Below are positions 9,013-17,737 of a DNA stretch of 64,000 bases, in pieces. The DNA is from Flexivirga alba. Its GTDB lineage: Bacteria; Actinomycetota; Actinomycetes; Actinomycetales; Dermatophilaceae. Below the pieces are notes generated by a model. That model ran no database searches. It had not been told where the DNA came from and worked only from the letters and a program-made list of their open reading frames with translations. The stretch is from positions 4,526,001 through 4,590,000 of the forward strand of contig NZ_JBHSWH010000001.1 of assembly GCF_042661025.1 (NCBI RefSeq), read 5' to 3'. Position 1 is the stretch's first letter. Each line of letters opens with the position of its first letter. The position numbers and the translations under genes were made by a program.

Positions 9013-10410
9013 TCAGATGTCGGCTTCGTGCAGCCGCCGGGCCGCCTCCGCGATGGATCCGGTCATCGACGGGTAGACCGAGAACGTGCTGGCGACCTGG
9101 TCGACGGTGAGGCGGTTCTGGACCGCGAGACCGATCGGGTAGATCAGTTCCGATGCCTGCGGCGCCACGACAACCCCGCCGATGATCGTGGTGCTACCCG
9201 GGCGGACGAAGAGCTTGACGAAGCCGTCGGTGATGTTGCGCATCTTGGCCCGCGGGTTGGTCGACAGCGGCAGCGTCACGATGCGTGCCTCGATCCGGCC
9301 CTCTTCCACATCGGCCTGCGAGTAACCGACGGTCGCGATCTCCGGGTCGGTGAAGATGTTGGCGCAGACACCGCGCAGGTTGAGCGGTGCGACCGCATCG
9401 CCGAGCGAGTGGGCCATGGCGATCCGGCCCTGCATCGCCGCAACGGACGCCAGCGGCAGGACACCGGTGCAGTCCCCCGCGGCATACACGCCCTGCGCCG
9501 AGGTGCGGGACACCCGGTCGACGGTGATGTGACCGGATTTGGTGACCTCGACGCCCACCTTGTCCAGTCCGATGTCGCCGGTCAGCGGGACCGAGCCGAC
9601 GGCCAGCAGCACGTGCGAGCCGCGCACTTCGCGGCCGTCCTCCAGGGTGACGACAACCTCGTCGCCGTCACGGCGCGCTGCCGCCATACGCGAGCGATTG
9701 AGCACCTTCATGCCGCGCCGGCGGAAGACGTTCTCGATGACGGTTGCGGCGTCGGCGTCCTCGCCGGGCAGCACGCGGTCGCGTGACGACACGAGCGTCA
9801 CGTCGCAGCCGAGACCCAGGTAGGCATGCGCGAGCTCGGCGCCGGTGACACCGGAGCCCACGACGATCAGCTTCTCGGGCAACTCGGTCAGGTCGTAGAT
9901 CTGTTGCCAGGTCAGGATCCGCTCGCCGTCGGGTATGGCGGTGTCCATGACACGTGGGGTGCAGCCGACGGCCAGCAGGATGACGTCGGCGGTCAATTCC
10001 TCGGTGCCGCCGTCGGTCAGCTCGGCGCTGACCCGACCCGGTCCGGCGATACGTCCCCGACCGTTCTTGATGCGGACTCCGACGCTCTCCAGTTGCGCCC
10101 GGATGTCGCGGCTCTGCGCCTTGGCCAGGTCGACGATCCGCTCGTTGATCTGCTTCGCGTGTGCTTCGGCGTGCTGGTCCTCCGCGGTGCCTTCGAAGCC
10201 GACGCCGAGCCGACCTGCTGCGGCGAAACGGGACATGAAGTCGGAGGTCGCGATGAGGGTCTTGCTCGGCACGCAGTCGGTCAGCACCGCTGCTCCGCCG
10301 AGGCCGGTCTCCTCGATGACCGTGACCTGGGCGCCGAGCTGCGCCGCGACCAGCGCGGACTCGTAGCCGCCGGGTCCGCCGCCGATGATCACGACCTGTT
10401 TTTGAATCAC
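9013..10410 (-). CDS. lpdA: NAD(P)H-quinone reductase, flavoprotein disulfide-reductase family (LpdA-like)
   Basis: The 465-residue protein has the FAD dinucleotide motif GGGPGGYES at the N-terminus, an NAD(P) motif in VVGSGVTGAELA mid-protein, and the ATG/GDCTG FAD segment before the dimerisation domain. The redox-disulfide region reads GLGGAAVLTDCVPSKT, with only one cysteine. That loss is characteristic of mycobacterial LpdA (Rv3303c type), which reduces quinones and not lipoamide. I chose the GTG at 10410 because GGAAAG precedes it by ten bases; the ATG at 10428 is an alternative. It is divergent from the purine nucleoside phosphorylase gene. Confidence 0.85.
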   Translation of the reverse strand: MIQKQVVIIGGGPGGYESALVAAQLGAQVTVIEETGLGGAAVLTDCVPSKTLIATSDFMSRFAAAGRLGVGFEGTAEDQHAEAHAKQINERIVDLAKAQSRDIRAQLESVGVRIKNGRGRIAGPGRVSAELTDGGTEELTADVILLAVGCTPRVMDTAIPDGERILTWQQIYDLTELPEKLIVVGSGVTGAELAHAYLGLGCDVTLVSSRDRVLPGEDADAATVIENVFRRRGMKVLNRSRMAAARRDGDEVVVTLEDGREVRGSHVLLAVGSVPLTGDIGLDKVGVEVTKSGHITVDRVSRTSAQGVYAAGDCTGVLPLASVAAMQGRIAMAHSLGDAVAPLNLRGVCANIFTDPEIATVGYSQADVEEGRIEARIVTLPLSTNPRAKMRNITDGFVKLFVRPGSTTIIGGVVVAPQASELIYPIGLAVQNRLTVDQVASTFSVYPSMTGSIAEAARRLHEADI

Positions 10411-10498
10411 AAGAGGGCATCTTTCCATGTCTGTCGGCGGTAACCGAAAACACACGGGTGCGCTGTGTGAGCGCCCGACACGTCATACGCTGGCGCGC

Positions 10499-11350
10499 GT
10501 GACTGCTTCGAACCCGCTGACCGACCCGGCTACCGATCCCTTCGAGGTCGCCCGAGCCGCGGCCGCGACCATCGCCGACCGCACCGGCGCGCCCCGGCAC
10601 GACATCGCACTCGTCCTCGGCTCCGGGTGGGGCGGGGCCGCCGACCGGATCGGCGAGACGCTCGCGACCATCGACAACGCCGACGTGCCCGGGTTCGCCG
10701 CGGCCGCCGTCGCGGGGCACTCCAGCGCGATGCGCTCGATCGCCATCGGCGACACCGGATCCCGTGCGTTGGTCTTCGGCACCCGCACCCACTTCTACGA
10801 GGGCAAGGGCGTGCGCTCCGTGGTTCACGGGGTGCGTACTGCGGCCGCCGCGGGCTGCCACACGATCGTGCTGACCAACGGCTGCGGAGGGCTCAACCGC
10901 TCGTGGGGTCCCGGCACACCGGTGCTGATCCGCGATCAGATCAACCTCACCGCCCACTCGCCCGTCGAAGGCGCGAACTTCATCGACGTGACCGACCTCT
11001 ACACGCCGCGCCTGCGGGAGATCGCCCACTCGGTCGACCCGTCACTGGACGAAGGCGTCTACGCGCAGTTCCGCGGCCCCCAGTACGAAACACCTGCCGA
11101 GGTGAAGATGGCCGGCGTCCTGGGTGCCGACCTGGTCGGTATGTCGACGGCGCTCGAGGCGATCGCCGCGCGTCAGGCCGGCCTGGACATCCTCGGCGTC
11201 AGCCTGGTGACGAATCTCGCGGCTGGGATCAGCGACCAGCCGTTGTCGCACCAAGAGGTGCTCGAGGCCGGCCAGGCCGCCGCCGAGCGGTGCGGGAAGC
11301 TGCTCGCCGACGTCGTCGCACGGATCGCTGCGGAAGGCCCTCGGTCATGA
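10499..11350 (+). CDS. Purine nucleoside phosphorylase
   Basis: The enzyme cleaves purine (deoxy)ribonucleosides with phosphate to base plus (deoxy)ribose-1-phosphate. At 283 residues it matches the trimeric PNP class (PNP/MTAP). Visible motifs are LVLGSGWGG near the N-terminus, HFYEGKGV, the TNGCGGLN segment, the QFRGPQYETPAE block and VTNLAAG near the purine site. The GTG start is preceded at seven bases by TACGCT, a good -10 hexamer, suggesting a leaderless transcript. The stop overlaps the next ATG (ATGA), so it is translationally coupled to the phosphomutase that would use its sugar-phosphate product. Confidence 0.92.
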   Translation: MTASNPLTDPATDPFEVARAAAATIADRTGAPRHDIALVLGSGWGGAADRIGETLATIDNADVPGFAAAAVAGHSSAMRSIAIGDTGSRALVFGTRTHFYEGKGVRSVVHGVRTAAAAGCHTIVLTNGCGGLNRSWGPGTPVLIRDQINLTAHSPVEGANFIDVTDLYTPRLREIAHSVDPSLDEGVYAQFRGPQYETPAEVKMAGVLGADLVGMSTALEAIAARQAGLDILGVSLVTNLAAGISDQPLSHQEVLEAGQAAAERCGKLLADVVARIAAEGPRS

Positions 11351-12981
11351 CCGACCTCGTGGCCGAGGCACGCGCTTGGATCGCCGACGATCCGGATTCG
11401 CGAACGCGCGCGGATCTCGAATCCGTAGTCGCCGCAGCCGAATCCGGAGATGCAGGCGCGCTCGAGGATTTGCAGGACCGGTTCTCCGGGCTGCTCGAGT
11501 TCGGCACCGCCGGCTTGCGCGGCGCGCTGGGCGCTGGGCCGGCGCGGATGAACCGCGTGGTCGTCATCCGGGCAGCGGCGGGACTTGCGTCATACCTGCA
11601 GGAAAAGCTCGGCAAGCGCGACGTCACGGTCGTCATCGGGTATGACGCCCGGCACAACTCCGACGTCTTCGCCCGAGACACCGCCGCCGTCTTCGTCGGT
11701 GCGGGCGGCCGGGCGATGGTCCTGCCGCACCCGTTGCCGACCCCGGTGCTGGCCTTCATGATCCGCCACCTCGGCGCCGACGCCGGAGTCATGGTGACGG
11801 CGAGTCACAACCCGCCCCAGGACAACGGCTACAAGGTCTACCTAGGCGATGGCAGTCAAATCGTCGCGCCGGCGGATTCCGAGATAGCCGACGCGATCAG
11901 CCGATTCCCCCGCGCGGCCGAAGTGCCGCTGGCCGACGACGGCTGGCAGACGCTCTCCGACGACGTGGTGGACGACTACCTGGAGTCCGTCACCCAGGTC
12001 GTACGCCCGGATGGTCCGCGCGACATCAAGATCGTGCACACAGCACTGCATGGCGTCGGATCTGCAGTGTTCCGAGCGGCTTTCGATCGCGCCGGCTTCT
12101 CAGCGCCGTCCTCCGTCGCCGACCAGGCCGAGCCCGACCCGGCGTTCCCGACCGTTGCCTTCCCGAACCCCGAGGAGCCGGGTGCGATCGACCACGCGCT
12201 GGAGCTCGCGGCCGAGACGGGCGCCGAGTTGGTGATCGCGAACGACCCCGACGCCGACCGGTGCGCTGTTGCCGTGCCCCGTGCCGGTGGCTGGGCGATG
12301 CTGCGCGGGGACGAGGTCGGTGCGCTCCTCGGCGCCTACCTGCTGCAACGTGGCGTCGCATCGAATGCCGTCTTCGCCAACTCGATCGTCTCGTCGCGAC
12401 TGCTGGCAGCCATGGCGAAGCAGGCGGGTGTGCCGCACGCTGAGACGCTGACCGGGTTCAAGTGGATCAGCCGGGTTCCGTCCCTCGCGTTCGGCTACGA
12501 GGAGGCCCTCGGATATTGCGTCGATCCGGCGGCGGTCCGCGACAAGGACGGCATCAGTGCGGCGCTGCTGATCGCCGAATTCGCCGCGCAGTGCAAGGCC
12601 GAAGGAACGTCGCTCGACGGGGTGCTGGCCGACCTCGCCGCCATACACGGCACGCATGCGACGGACAGTTTCGCGGTCCGTGTTTCCGACCTCGCGATCA
12701 TCGACCAGATCATGGCGCGACTACGCGCAGAACCGCCGGAAGTTGTTGCCGGGCAGCAGGTTTCGAAGATCGACGATCTCGCGCTCGGCGCGGGTGGGCT
12801 GCCGCCGACCGAAGGCTTGCGTTACTTCCTGGCGGACGACACCAGGGTGATCGTGCGACCCAGCGGCACCGAGCCGAAGCTGAAGATCTACCTGGAGACG
12901 ATCGACGCCGACCCGGCCGTCGCCGGCCGAAAGCTCGCCGACGTACGCAATGAGTTCGAACGGCTCACCGCCGCCGGTTGA
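11347..12981 (+). CDS. Phosphohexomutase (phosphoglucomutase/phosphomannomutase family)
   Basis: The 544-residue protein has all four alpha-D-phosphohexomutase landmarks: GTAGLRG near 53-59, phosphoserine loop TASHNP with S153, the metal loop DPDADR, the sugar loop GFKWI/GYEEALG, and the phosphate loop RPSGTEPKLK close to the C-terminus. It is translationally coupled to the PNP gene. That context suggests it interconverts (deoxy)ribose-1- and -5-phosphate as a phosphopentomutase, since close relatives of this long form do act on pentose phosphates; a role on mannose or glucose phosphates is equally allowed by sequence. Confidence 0.9.
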   Translation: MTDLVAEARAWIADDPDSRTRADLESVVAAAESGDAGALEDLQDRFSGLLEFGTAGLRGALGAGPARMNRVVVIRAAAGLASYLQEKLGKRDVTVVIGYDARHNSDVFARDTAAVFVGAGGRAMVLPHPLPTPVLAFMIRHLGADAGVMVTASHNPPQDNGYKVYLGDGSQIVAPADSEIADAISRFPRAAEVPLADDGWQTLSDDVVDDYLESVTQVVRPDGPRDIKIVHTALHGVGSAVFRAAFDRAGFSAPSSVADQAEPDPAFPTVAFPNPEEPGAIDHALELAAETGAELVIANDPDADRCAVAVPRAGGWAMLRGDEVGALLGAYLLQRGVASNAVFANSIVSSRLLAAMAKQAGVPHAETLTGFKWISRVPSLAFGYEEALGYCVDPAAVRDKDGISAALLIAEFAAQCKAEGTSLDGVLADLAAIHGTHATDSFAVRVSDLAIIDQIMARLRAEPPEVVAGQQVSKIDDLALGAGGLPPTEGLRYFLADDTRVIVRPSGTEPKLKIYLETIDADPAVAGRKLADVRNEFERLTAAG

Positions 12982-12984
12982 GAC

Positions 12985-13638
12985 TCAGGCGATGACTGCC
13001 AACACGACGAAGATGATGGCGAGGACGAGCGCCCCGATCGCCGGCCAGGCCGGAACGATGACGAACTCCTCCTTCGCCTGCACGGACGGGTCCCGCTGGA
13101 CAGCGCTGGCGTAATCAGCCTGGCCGGCCCGGATCTGCTCAGCGACTCCTGCGGCAGATCCCGGGCGGGCCTCCATGATCTCTATGGCGTCCTCCGGTTC
13201 AATGCGCCGAGACCCGATACCACCACCGAACAGCGAGCCCATTCCGCTACCTCGGCGGCCGGCGCGACGCGGCCGTTGGGCGGTGATCGCCCAGGAGCCG
13301 GCACCCTTGCCCCGTGCGTCGTAAACCTTGAGGTTCCAACGCTGTTCGACCAGGTCGATCGACGGCCAGCCGCACCGGACGTCCCGCACGATGTTGCGCA
13401 GCACCACACCGGCCTGGGTCATCGTGACGCACGGGCGCAGGAAGATCACCCACACCACGAGTAGGCCGGCCAGCGGCCAGAGCAGGTTGATGAGGTGCTT
13501 GGAGCCGAACGGGATCAGCACGATGAAGGCCACACAGGCCACGGTGAGAACGATCCCGGGCACGAGCATCGCGGGTTGCCGGAAGGTGCGACTGGGACCG
13601 GCCGCGGAGTTGCCGCGAGCGGGAAGATTGAAGGGCAT
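12985..13638 (-). CDS. PH-domain-like membrane protein
   Basis: The 217-residue protein has two N-terminal hydrophobic helices (about 24-45 and 50-68). A bacterial PH-like region follows, marked by VTMTQAGVVLRNIVRDVRC...W and the WNLKVYDARG strand pair, then a Gly/Arg linker and a C-terminal membrane helix (about 194-216). This is the layout of actinobacterial PF10756-type proteins, whose role is unknown. It converges tightly on the phosphohexomutase gene (three bases between stops) and is divergent from deoC. Confidence 0.7.
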   Translation of the reverse strand: MPFNLPARGNSAAGPSRTFRQPAMLVPGIVLTVACVAFIVLIPFGSKHLINLLWPLAGLLVVWVIFLRPCVTMTQAGVVLRNIVRDVRCGWPSIDLVEQRWNLKVYDARGKGAGSWAITAQRPRRAGRRGSGMGSLFGGGIGSRRIEPEDAIEIMEARPGSAAGVAEQIRAGQADYASAVQRDPSVQAKEEFVIVPAWPAIGALVLAIIFVVLAVIA

Positions 13639-13656
13639 GACAGGTACGCTGCACCG

Positions 13657-14640
13657 GTGAGCCCATCATCTGCAACCTCGCGGGCCCGGGACATGCTCGG
13701 CGTCGCCTCTTTGACCAACAAAGCCTTGCGTACCTGGCTGCACGGTCTGCCCGGTGTCGACCAGGTCGGCATCGAGGCGCGAGCCGCTGCGCTGGCCACC
13801 CGCTCGATCAAAACCACCAGCAAGGCGTGGGCGATCGACACCGCGATCGGCATGATCGACCTGACCACTCTCGAGGGCGCCGACACGCCTGGCAAGGTGC
13901 GCAGCCTCTGCGCGAAGGCGCAGCTGCCCGACCCGTCGAACCTCGACACCCCGCAGGTCGCGGCCGTCTGTGTGTATGGCGACCTGGTCGGCATCGCCAA
14001 GGAAGCGCTGGGGACCAGCGGCATCCACGTGGCCGCCGTCGCAACGGCCTTCCCGTCCGGTCGCGCCAGCCTCGCGGTCAAGCTCGCTGACACCAAGGAC
14101 GCTGTCAAGGCCGGTGCCGACGAGATCGACATGGTCATCGACCGCGGCGCGTTCCTCGCCGGCGACTACCGGCTGGTGTTCGACCAGATCGCCGCCGTCA
14201 AGGAGGCGTGCGCCCGTCCCGGCGACGCCGCCGACGCGCACCTGAAGGTCATCCTGGAGACCGGAGAGCTGGCGACATACGACAACGTGCGGCGTGCGTC
14301 CTGGCTGGCGATGCTGGCCGGGGCCGACTTCATCAAGACCTCCACCGGCAAGATCCAGCCGGCTGCGACCATGCCGGTCACGCTGCTGATGCTCGAGGCA
14401 GTCCGCGACTGGCGCGAGCTCACCGGCGAGATGGTCGGCGTCAAGCCGGCCGGCGGCATACGCACCAGCAAGGACGCGCTGCGCTACCTCGTCATGGTCA
14501 GCGAGATCGCCGGAGACGACTGGTTGTCGCCGGAGTGGTTCCGCTTCGGTGCGTCCAGCCTGCTGACCGACCTGTTGCTGCAGCGCCAGAAGCTTCGCAC
14601 CGGGGCCTACTCCGGCGCCGACTACGTGACGATTGACTGA
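13657..14640 (+). CDS. deoC: Deoxyribose-phosphate aldolase
   Basis: DeoC splits 2-deoxyribose-5-phosphate into glyceraldehyde-3-phosphate and acetaldehyde. The 327-residue protein carries IDLTTLEG near the N-terminus, the EIDMVID strand with its conserved aspartate, the Schiff-base lysine in FIKTSTGK and the phosphate-binding GGIRTSKDA and FRFGASSLL segments. The GTG start follows TACGCT by six bases, which suggests a leaderless message like the PNP gene. The start at 13495 is rejected because it would run through the divergent PH-protein gene. It is followed at ten bases by an aldehyde dehydrogenase fit to remove acetaldehyde. Confidence 0.93.
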   Translation: MSPSSATSRARDMLGVASLTNKALRTWLHGLPGVDQVGIEARAAALATRSIKTTSKAWAIDTAIGMIDLTTLEGADTPGKVRSLCAKAQLPDPSNLDTPQVAAVCVYGDLVGIAKEALGTSGIHVAAVATAFPSGRASLAVKLADTKDAVKAGADEIDMVIDRGAFLAGDYRLVFDQIAAVKEACARPGDAADAHLKVILETGELATYDNVRRASWLAMLAGADFIKTSTGKIQPAATMPVTLLMLEAVRDWRELTGEMVGVKPAGGIRTSKDALRYLVMVSEIAGDDWLSPEWFRFGASSLLTDLLLQRQKLRTGAYSGADYVTID

Positions 14641-14650
14641 AAGACCAGAG

Positions 14651-16098
14651 ATGACAACGAAATTCGAATACGCGCCGGCACCCGAGTCGCGTTCCGTCGT
14701 CGACATCGCCTCGTCATACGGGCTGTTCATCGGCGGCGAATTCGTCGACCCGGCCGACGGCAAGTCGTTCAAGACGATCAACCCGGCCACCGAGGAGAAG
14801 CTCGCGGACGTCTCGGAGGCGAGCGCCGCCGACGTCGACAGGGCCGTGCGTGCCGCCCGTCGCGCCTACGACCGCACCTGGAGCCGGCTGTCCGGCGCCG
14901 AGCGGGGCAAGTACCTCTTCCGCATCGCCCGGATCATGGCCGAGCGAGCCCGCGAGTTCGCGGTGCTGGAGACGCTCGACAACGGCAAGCCGATCAAGGA
15001 ATCACGCGACGTCGACATCCCGACCGCTGCCGCGCATTTCTTCTACCACGCCGGCTGGGCGGACAAGCTGGACTACGCGGGGCTCGGGACCAACCCGCGA
15101 CCGCTGGGCGTCGTCGGCCAGGTGATCCCCTGGAACTTCCCGCTGCTGATGCTCTCCTGGAAGATCGCACCGGCACTGGCCACCGGCAACACCGTCGTGC
15201 TCAAGCCCGCCGAGACCACGCCGCTGACCGCGCTGCTGTTCGCCGATGTATGCCGCCAGGCCGAGCTGCCGCCCGGCGTCGTCAACATCGTCACCGGTGC
15301 GGGGGCCACCGGCCAGGCGCTGGTCGAACACCCCGACATCGACAAGATCGCCTTCACCGGCTCGACCGGCGTCGGCAAGTCGATCGCCCGGACGATCGCA
15401 GGCACCCGCAAGCGCCTCAGCCTGGAGCTGGGGGCAAGGCGGCCAACATCGTCTTCGACGACGCACCCATCGACCAGGCGGTCGAGGGCATCGTCAACGG
15501 CATCTTCTTCAACCAGGGTCACGTGTGCTGCGCCGGTAGCCGGCTGCTGGTGCAGGAGTCGGTCGCCGACGACGTCATACACCGACTGCAGCGCCGATTG
15601 CAGACGCTTCGTGTCGGCGACCCGATGGACAAGAACACCGACGTCGGCGCCATCAACTCCGCCGCACAGTTGGCCCGGATCAACGCGCTCGTGGACATCG
15701 GCGAAGCCGAGGGCAACGCGCTGGAGCCCGAAGTGCGAGCTTCCCGAACGCGGATACTGGTTCCCCCAACGGTTTTCACCGGCGTCTCGCAGTCGCACCG
15801 CATCGCGCAGGAGGAGATCTTCGGCCCGGTGCTGTCGGTGCTGACCTTCCGCACGCCGGACGAGGCGGTCGCGAAGGCCAACAACACGCCATACGGACTG
15901 TCCGCCGGCATCTGGACCGACAAGGGCTCGCGCATCCTGGCGATCGCCGACCGGCTGCGCGCCGGAGTGGTCTGGGCCAACACGTTCAACCGCTTCGACC
16001 CGACGTCACCGTTCGGCGGCTACAAGGAGAGCGGCTACGGCCGCGAGGGTGGCCGCCAGGGTCTCGCCGCTTACCTGGACACGGAAGGAACGCACTGA
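14651..16098 (+). CDS. NAD(P)-dependent aldehyde dehydrogenase, apparent -1 frameshift
   Basis: With one G restored in the run at 15430-15434 the gene encodes a full 482-residue ALDH: WNFPLLM and KPAETTP in the cofactor fold, FTGSTGVG, the general base in LELGGK at the shift point, the nucleophile in GHVCCAGSR, EEIFGPV and the C-terminal PFGGYKESG. As given, the frame changes exactly inside LELGG. I chose the ATG at 14651 rather than the TTG overlapping deoC. Position directly after deoC implies oxidation of acetaldehyde to acetate. Its stop overlaps the next ATG by one base. Confidence 0.9.
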
Positions 16099-16982
16099 TG
16101 GCACGCCTCGAGGTGCGCAAGACCTACAAGCTCTACATCGGCGGAAAGTTCCCCCGCTCGGAGTCCGGCAGGTCCTACGAGGTCGTCTCATCCGGCCGCT
16201 CCCCCAAGTTCCTGGCCAACGCCGCACACGGCTCACGCAAGGACATCCGCGACGCGGTCGTCGCCGCGCGTGGCGCGTTCAAGGGCTGGTCGGGCGCGAC
16301 CGCATACAACCGCGGGCAGGTGCTCTACCGCGTCGGCGAGATCCTCGAGGGACGCCGCGAGCAGTTCATCGCCGAAGTCTCCGCGAGCGAAGGCGTAACC
16401 AAGCTGCAGGCGACCAAGATCGTCGACGCCGCCATCGACCGGTGGGTCTGGTATGCCGGGTGGCCCGACAAGTTGCCGCAGGTGCTGGGCAACCTCAACC
16501 CGGTCGCCGGCCCGTACTTCGACATCTCCGCGCCGGAGCCGACCGGAGTGGTGGGCATCCTTGCGCCGCAGGCGAGTTCGCTGCTCGGGCTGGTGTCGGT
16601 TATCGCACCCGCAATCGTCTCCGGCAACACCGTGGTGGTCGTCACGAGCGAGGAACGCCCGTTGCCGGCCATCTCGCTCGGCGAGGTGCTGGCCACCTCG
16701 GATGTGCCTGGTGGGGTCGTCAACATCGTCACCGGGCGCACCGCCGAGCTGGCCCCCTGGCTCGCCTCGCACGCCGACGTCAACGCCATCGACCTGGCCG
16801 GCGCGACCGAGTTGGCCTGGGGCGAGCTCGAAGCCTCCGCCGCAGACACGGTCAAGCGGGTCGTCCGACCCGCAGGTGAGGGCGCGGAGGCTGTCGAGCC
16901 GGACTGGCAGGACGAACCCGACCTGTCCCGGATGACGGCATTCCTGGAGACCAAGACCGTGTGGCATCCCAAGGGCATGTAG
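16098..16982 (+). CDS. Short aldehyde-dehydrogenase-like protein lacking the catalytic half
   Basis: The 294-residue protein aligns with the N-terminal cofactor-binding part of ALDHs (KLYIGGKFPRSESG, a WVWYAGWPDK segment, PTGVVGILAP where the family has WNFP, and VNIVTG). It then ends with a short tail and has no LELGGK glutamate, no catalytic cysteine and no C-terminal oligomerisation block. The stop is clean and no lost coding frame is seen after it, so it looks like a real short form. Its start is coupled to the preceding full-length ALDH, which suggests a regulatory or structural subunit of that enzyme. It should not be catalytic alone. Confidence 0.8.
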   Translation: MARLEVRKTYKLYIGGKFPRSESGRSYEVVSSGRSPKFLANAAHGSRKDIRDAVVAARGAFKGWSGATAYNRGQVLYRVGEILEGRREQFIAEVSASEGVTKLQATKIVDAAIDRWVWYAGWPDKLPQVLGNLNPVAGPYFDISAPEPTGVVGILAPQASSLLGLVSVIAPAIVSGNTVVVVTSEERPLPAISLGEVLATSDVPGGVVNIVTGRTAELAPWLASHADVNAIDLAGATELAWGELEASAADTVKRVVRPAGEGAEAVEPDWQDEPDLSRMTAFLETKTVWHPKGM

Positions 16983-17005
16983 AGCGCGCTCTCGAACCAA
17001 TCACC

Positions 17006-17620
17006 GTGAACGACACCTCACCCCCGCGCGCCCGTGTTCTGGTCATCGGCGGGCCCAGCGGTTCCGGCAAATCCCGCTGGGCCGCGCACCTGTCCCGCGA
17101 ACACGGCTGGCCGATCGTGCGACTCGATGACTTCTACAAGGACGCCGGCGATCCGACGCTGCCGATGCTGTCGAGCGACCTCGCCGACTGGGACGACGTG
17201 CGGTCGTGGCGATGTGACGACGCGGTCGACGCACTCGAATTGCTTTGCCGGACAGGCGAACTCGTCGCTCCCGTTTACGACATCTCCGCGTCGGCGGCCA
17301 CTGGCACCCAGCAGGTGCGGCTCGGCGGCGCCGACACCGTCATCGCGGAGGGGATCTTCGCGCCATACGTGATCGGACCGTTGCGCGAGCGCGGGCTGCT
17401 CGCCGGCGCCTACTGCGTGCACCACAACCGGTGGGTGACTTTCGCGCGGCGACTGGTGCGTGACCTGTCTGAGCGGCGCAAGCCGCCGCTGGTGCTGGTG
17501 CGCCGTGGCCTACGGCTGGCCAGGGCCGAACCACAGATCGTCCGGGAGCAGCTACGGCTCGGCGCGAAGCCGATCCGGCCGAAAGACCTCGCCCGCCGTC
17601 TCCGCGTCTCTCCCGATTGA
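17006..17620 (+). CDS. P-loop kinase of the uridine kinase family
   Basis: The 204-residue protein has a Walker A motif GGPSGSGKS at about 15-23, the RLDDFYKD segment that binds the nucleoside in uridine kinases, the DWDDVRSW block and the late strand TVIAEGIFA. It follows the ALDH pair by 23 bases and so probably extends the nucleoside operon, phosphorylating uridine or cytidine. The last codon and stop (GAT TGA) lie inside the first unit of a palindromic repeat element (17615-17702). Confidence 0.8.
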   Translation: MNDTSPPRARVLVIGGPSGSGKSRWAAHLSREHGWPIVRLDDFYKDAGDPTLPMLSSDLADWDDVRSWRCDDAVDALELLCRTGELVAPVYDISASAATGTQQVRLGGADTVIAEGIFAPYVIGPLRERGLLAGAYCVHHNRWVTFARRLVRDLSERRKPPLVLVRRGLRLARAEPQIVREQLRLGAKPIRPKDLARRLRVSPD

Positions 17621-17702
17621 GTGGCATACCCGCGCATTGACCGGCATACGGATTCCGGGCGAATCGGTACGCCGCTCAATGCGGTTCTGTGCCGCTCGAT
17701 CA
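17615..17702. repeat. R-element, orphan copy (two direct + two inverted 16-bp units)
   Basis: Direct units GATTGAGTGGCATACC (17615-17630) and CATTGACCGGCATACG (17636-17650) are followed by two inverted, more diverged units at about 17666-17681 and 17689-17702, giving a large imperfect palindrome. The same architecture and consensus GATTGACCGGCATACC occur at 36935-37022 and 38144-38230 on either side of a DUF559 gene. Here no such gene is adjacent. The element supplies the stop codon of the uridine-kinase-like gene and occupies the gap before the next gene. Confidence 0.8.
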
Positions 17703-17737
17703 GAGGGGATCATCTACTGTCGCCCTATGAGCAACGG

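Noticed and set aside
9013..10410. Missing redox disulfide in the lipoamide-dehydrogenase-like protein as a defect
   Set aside because: One-cysteine GGAAVLTDCVPSKT is the normal state of the LpdA quinone-reductase branch in actinobacteria.
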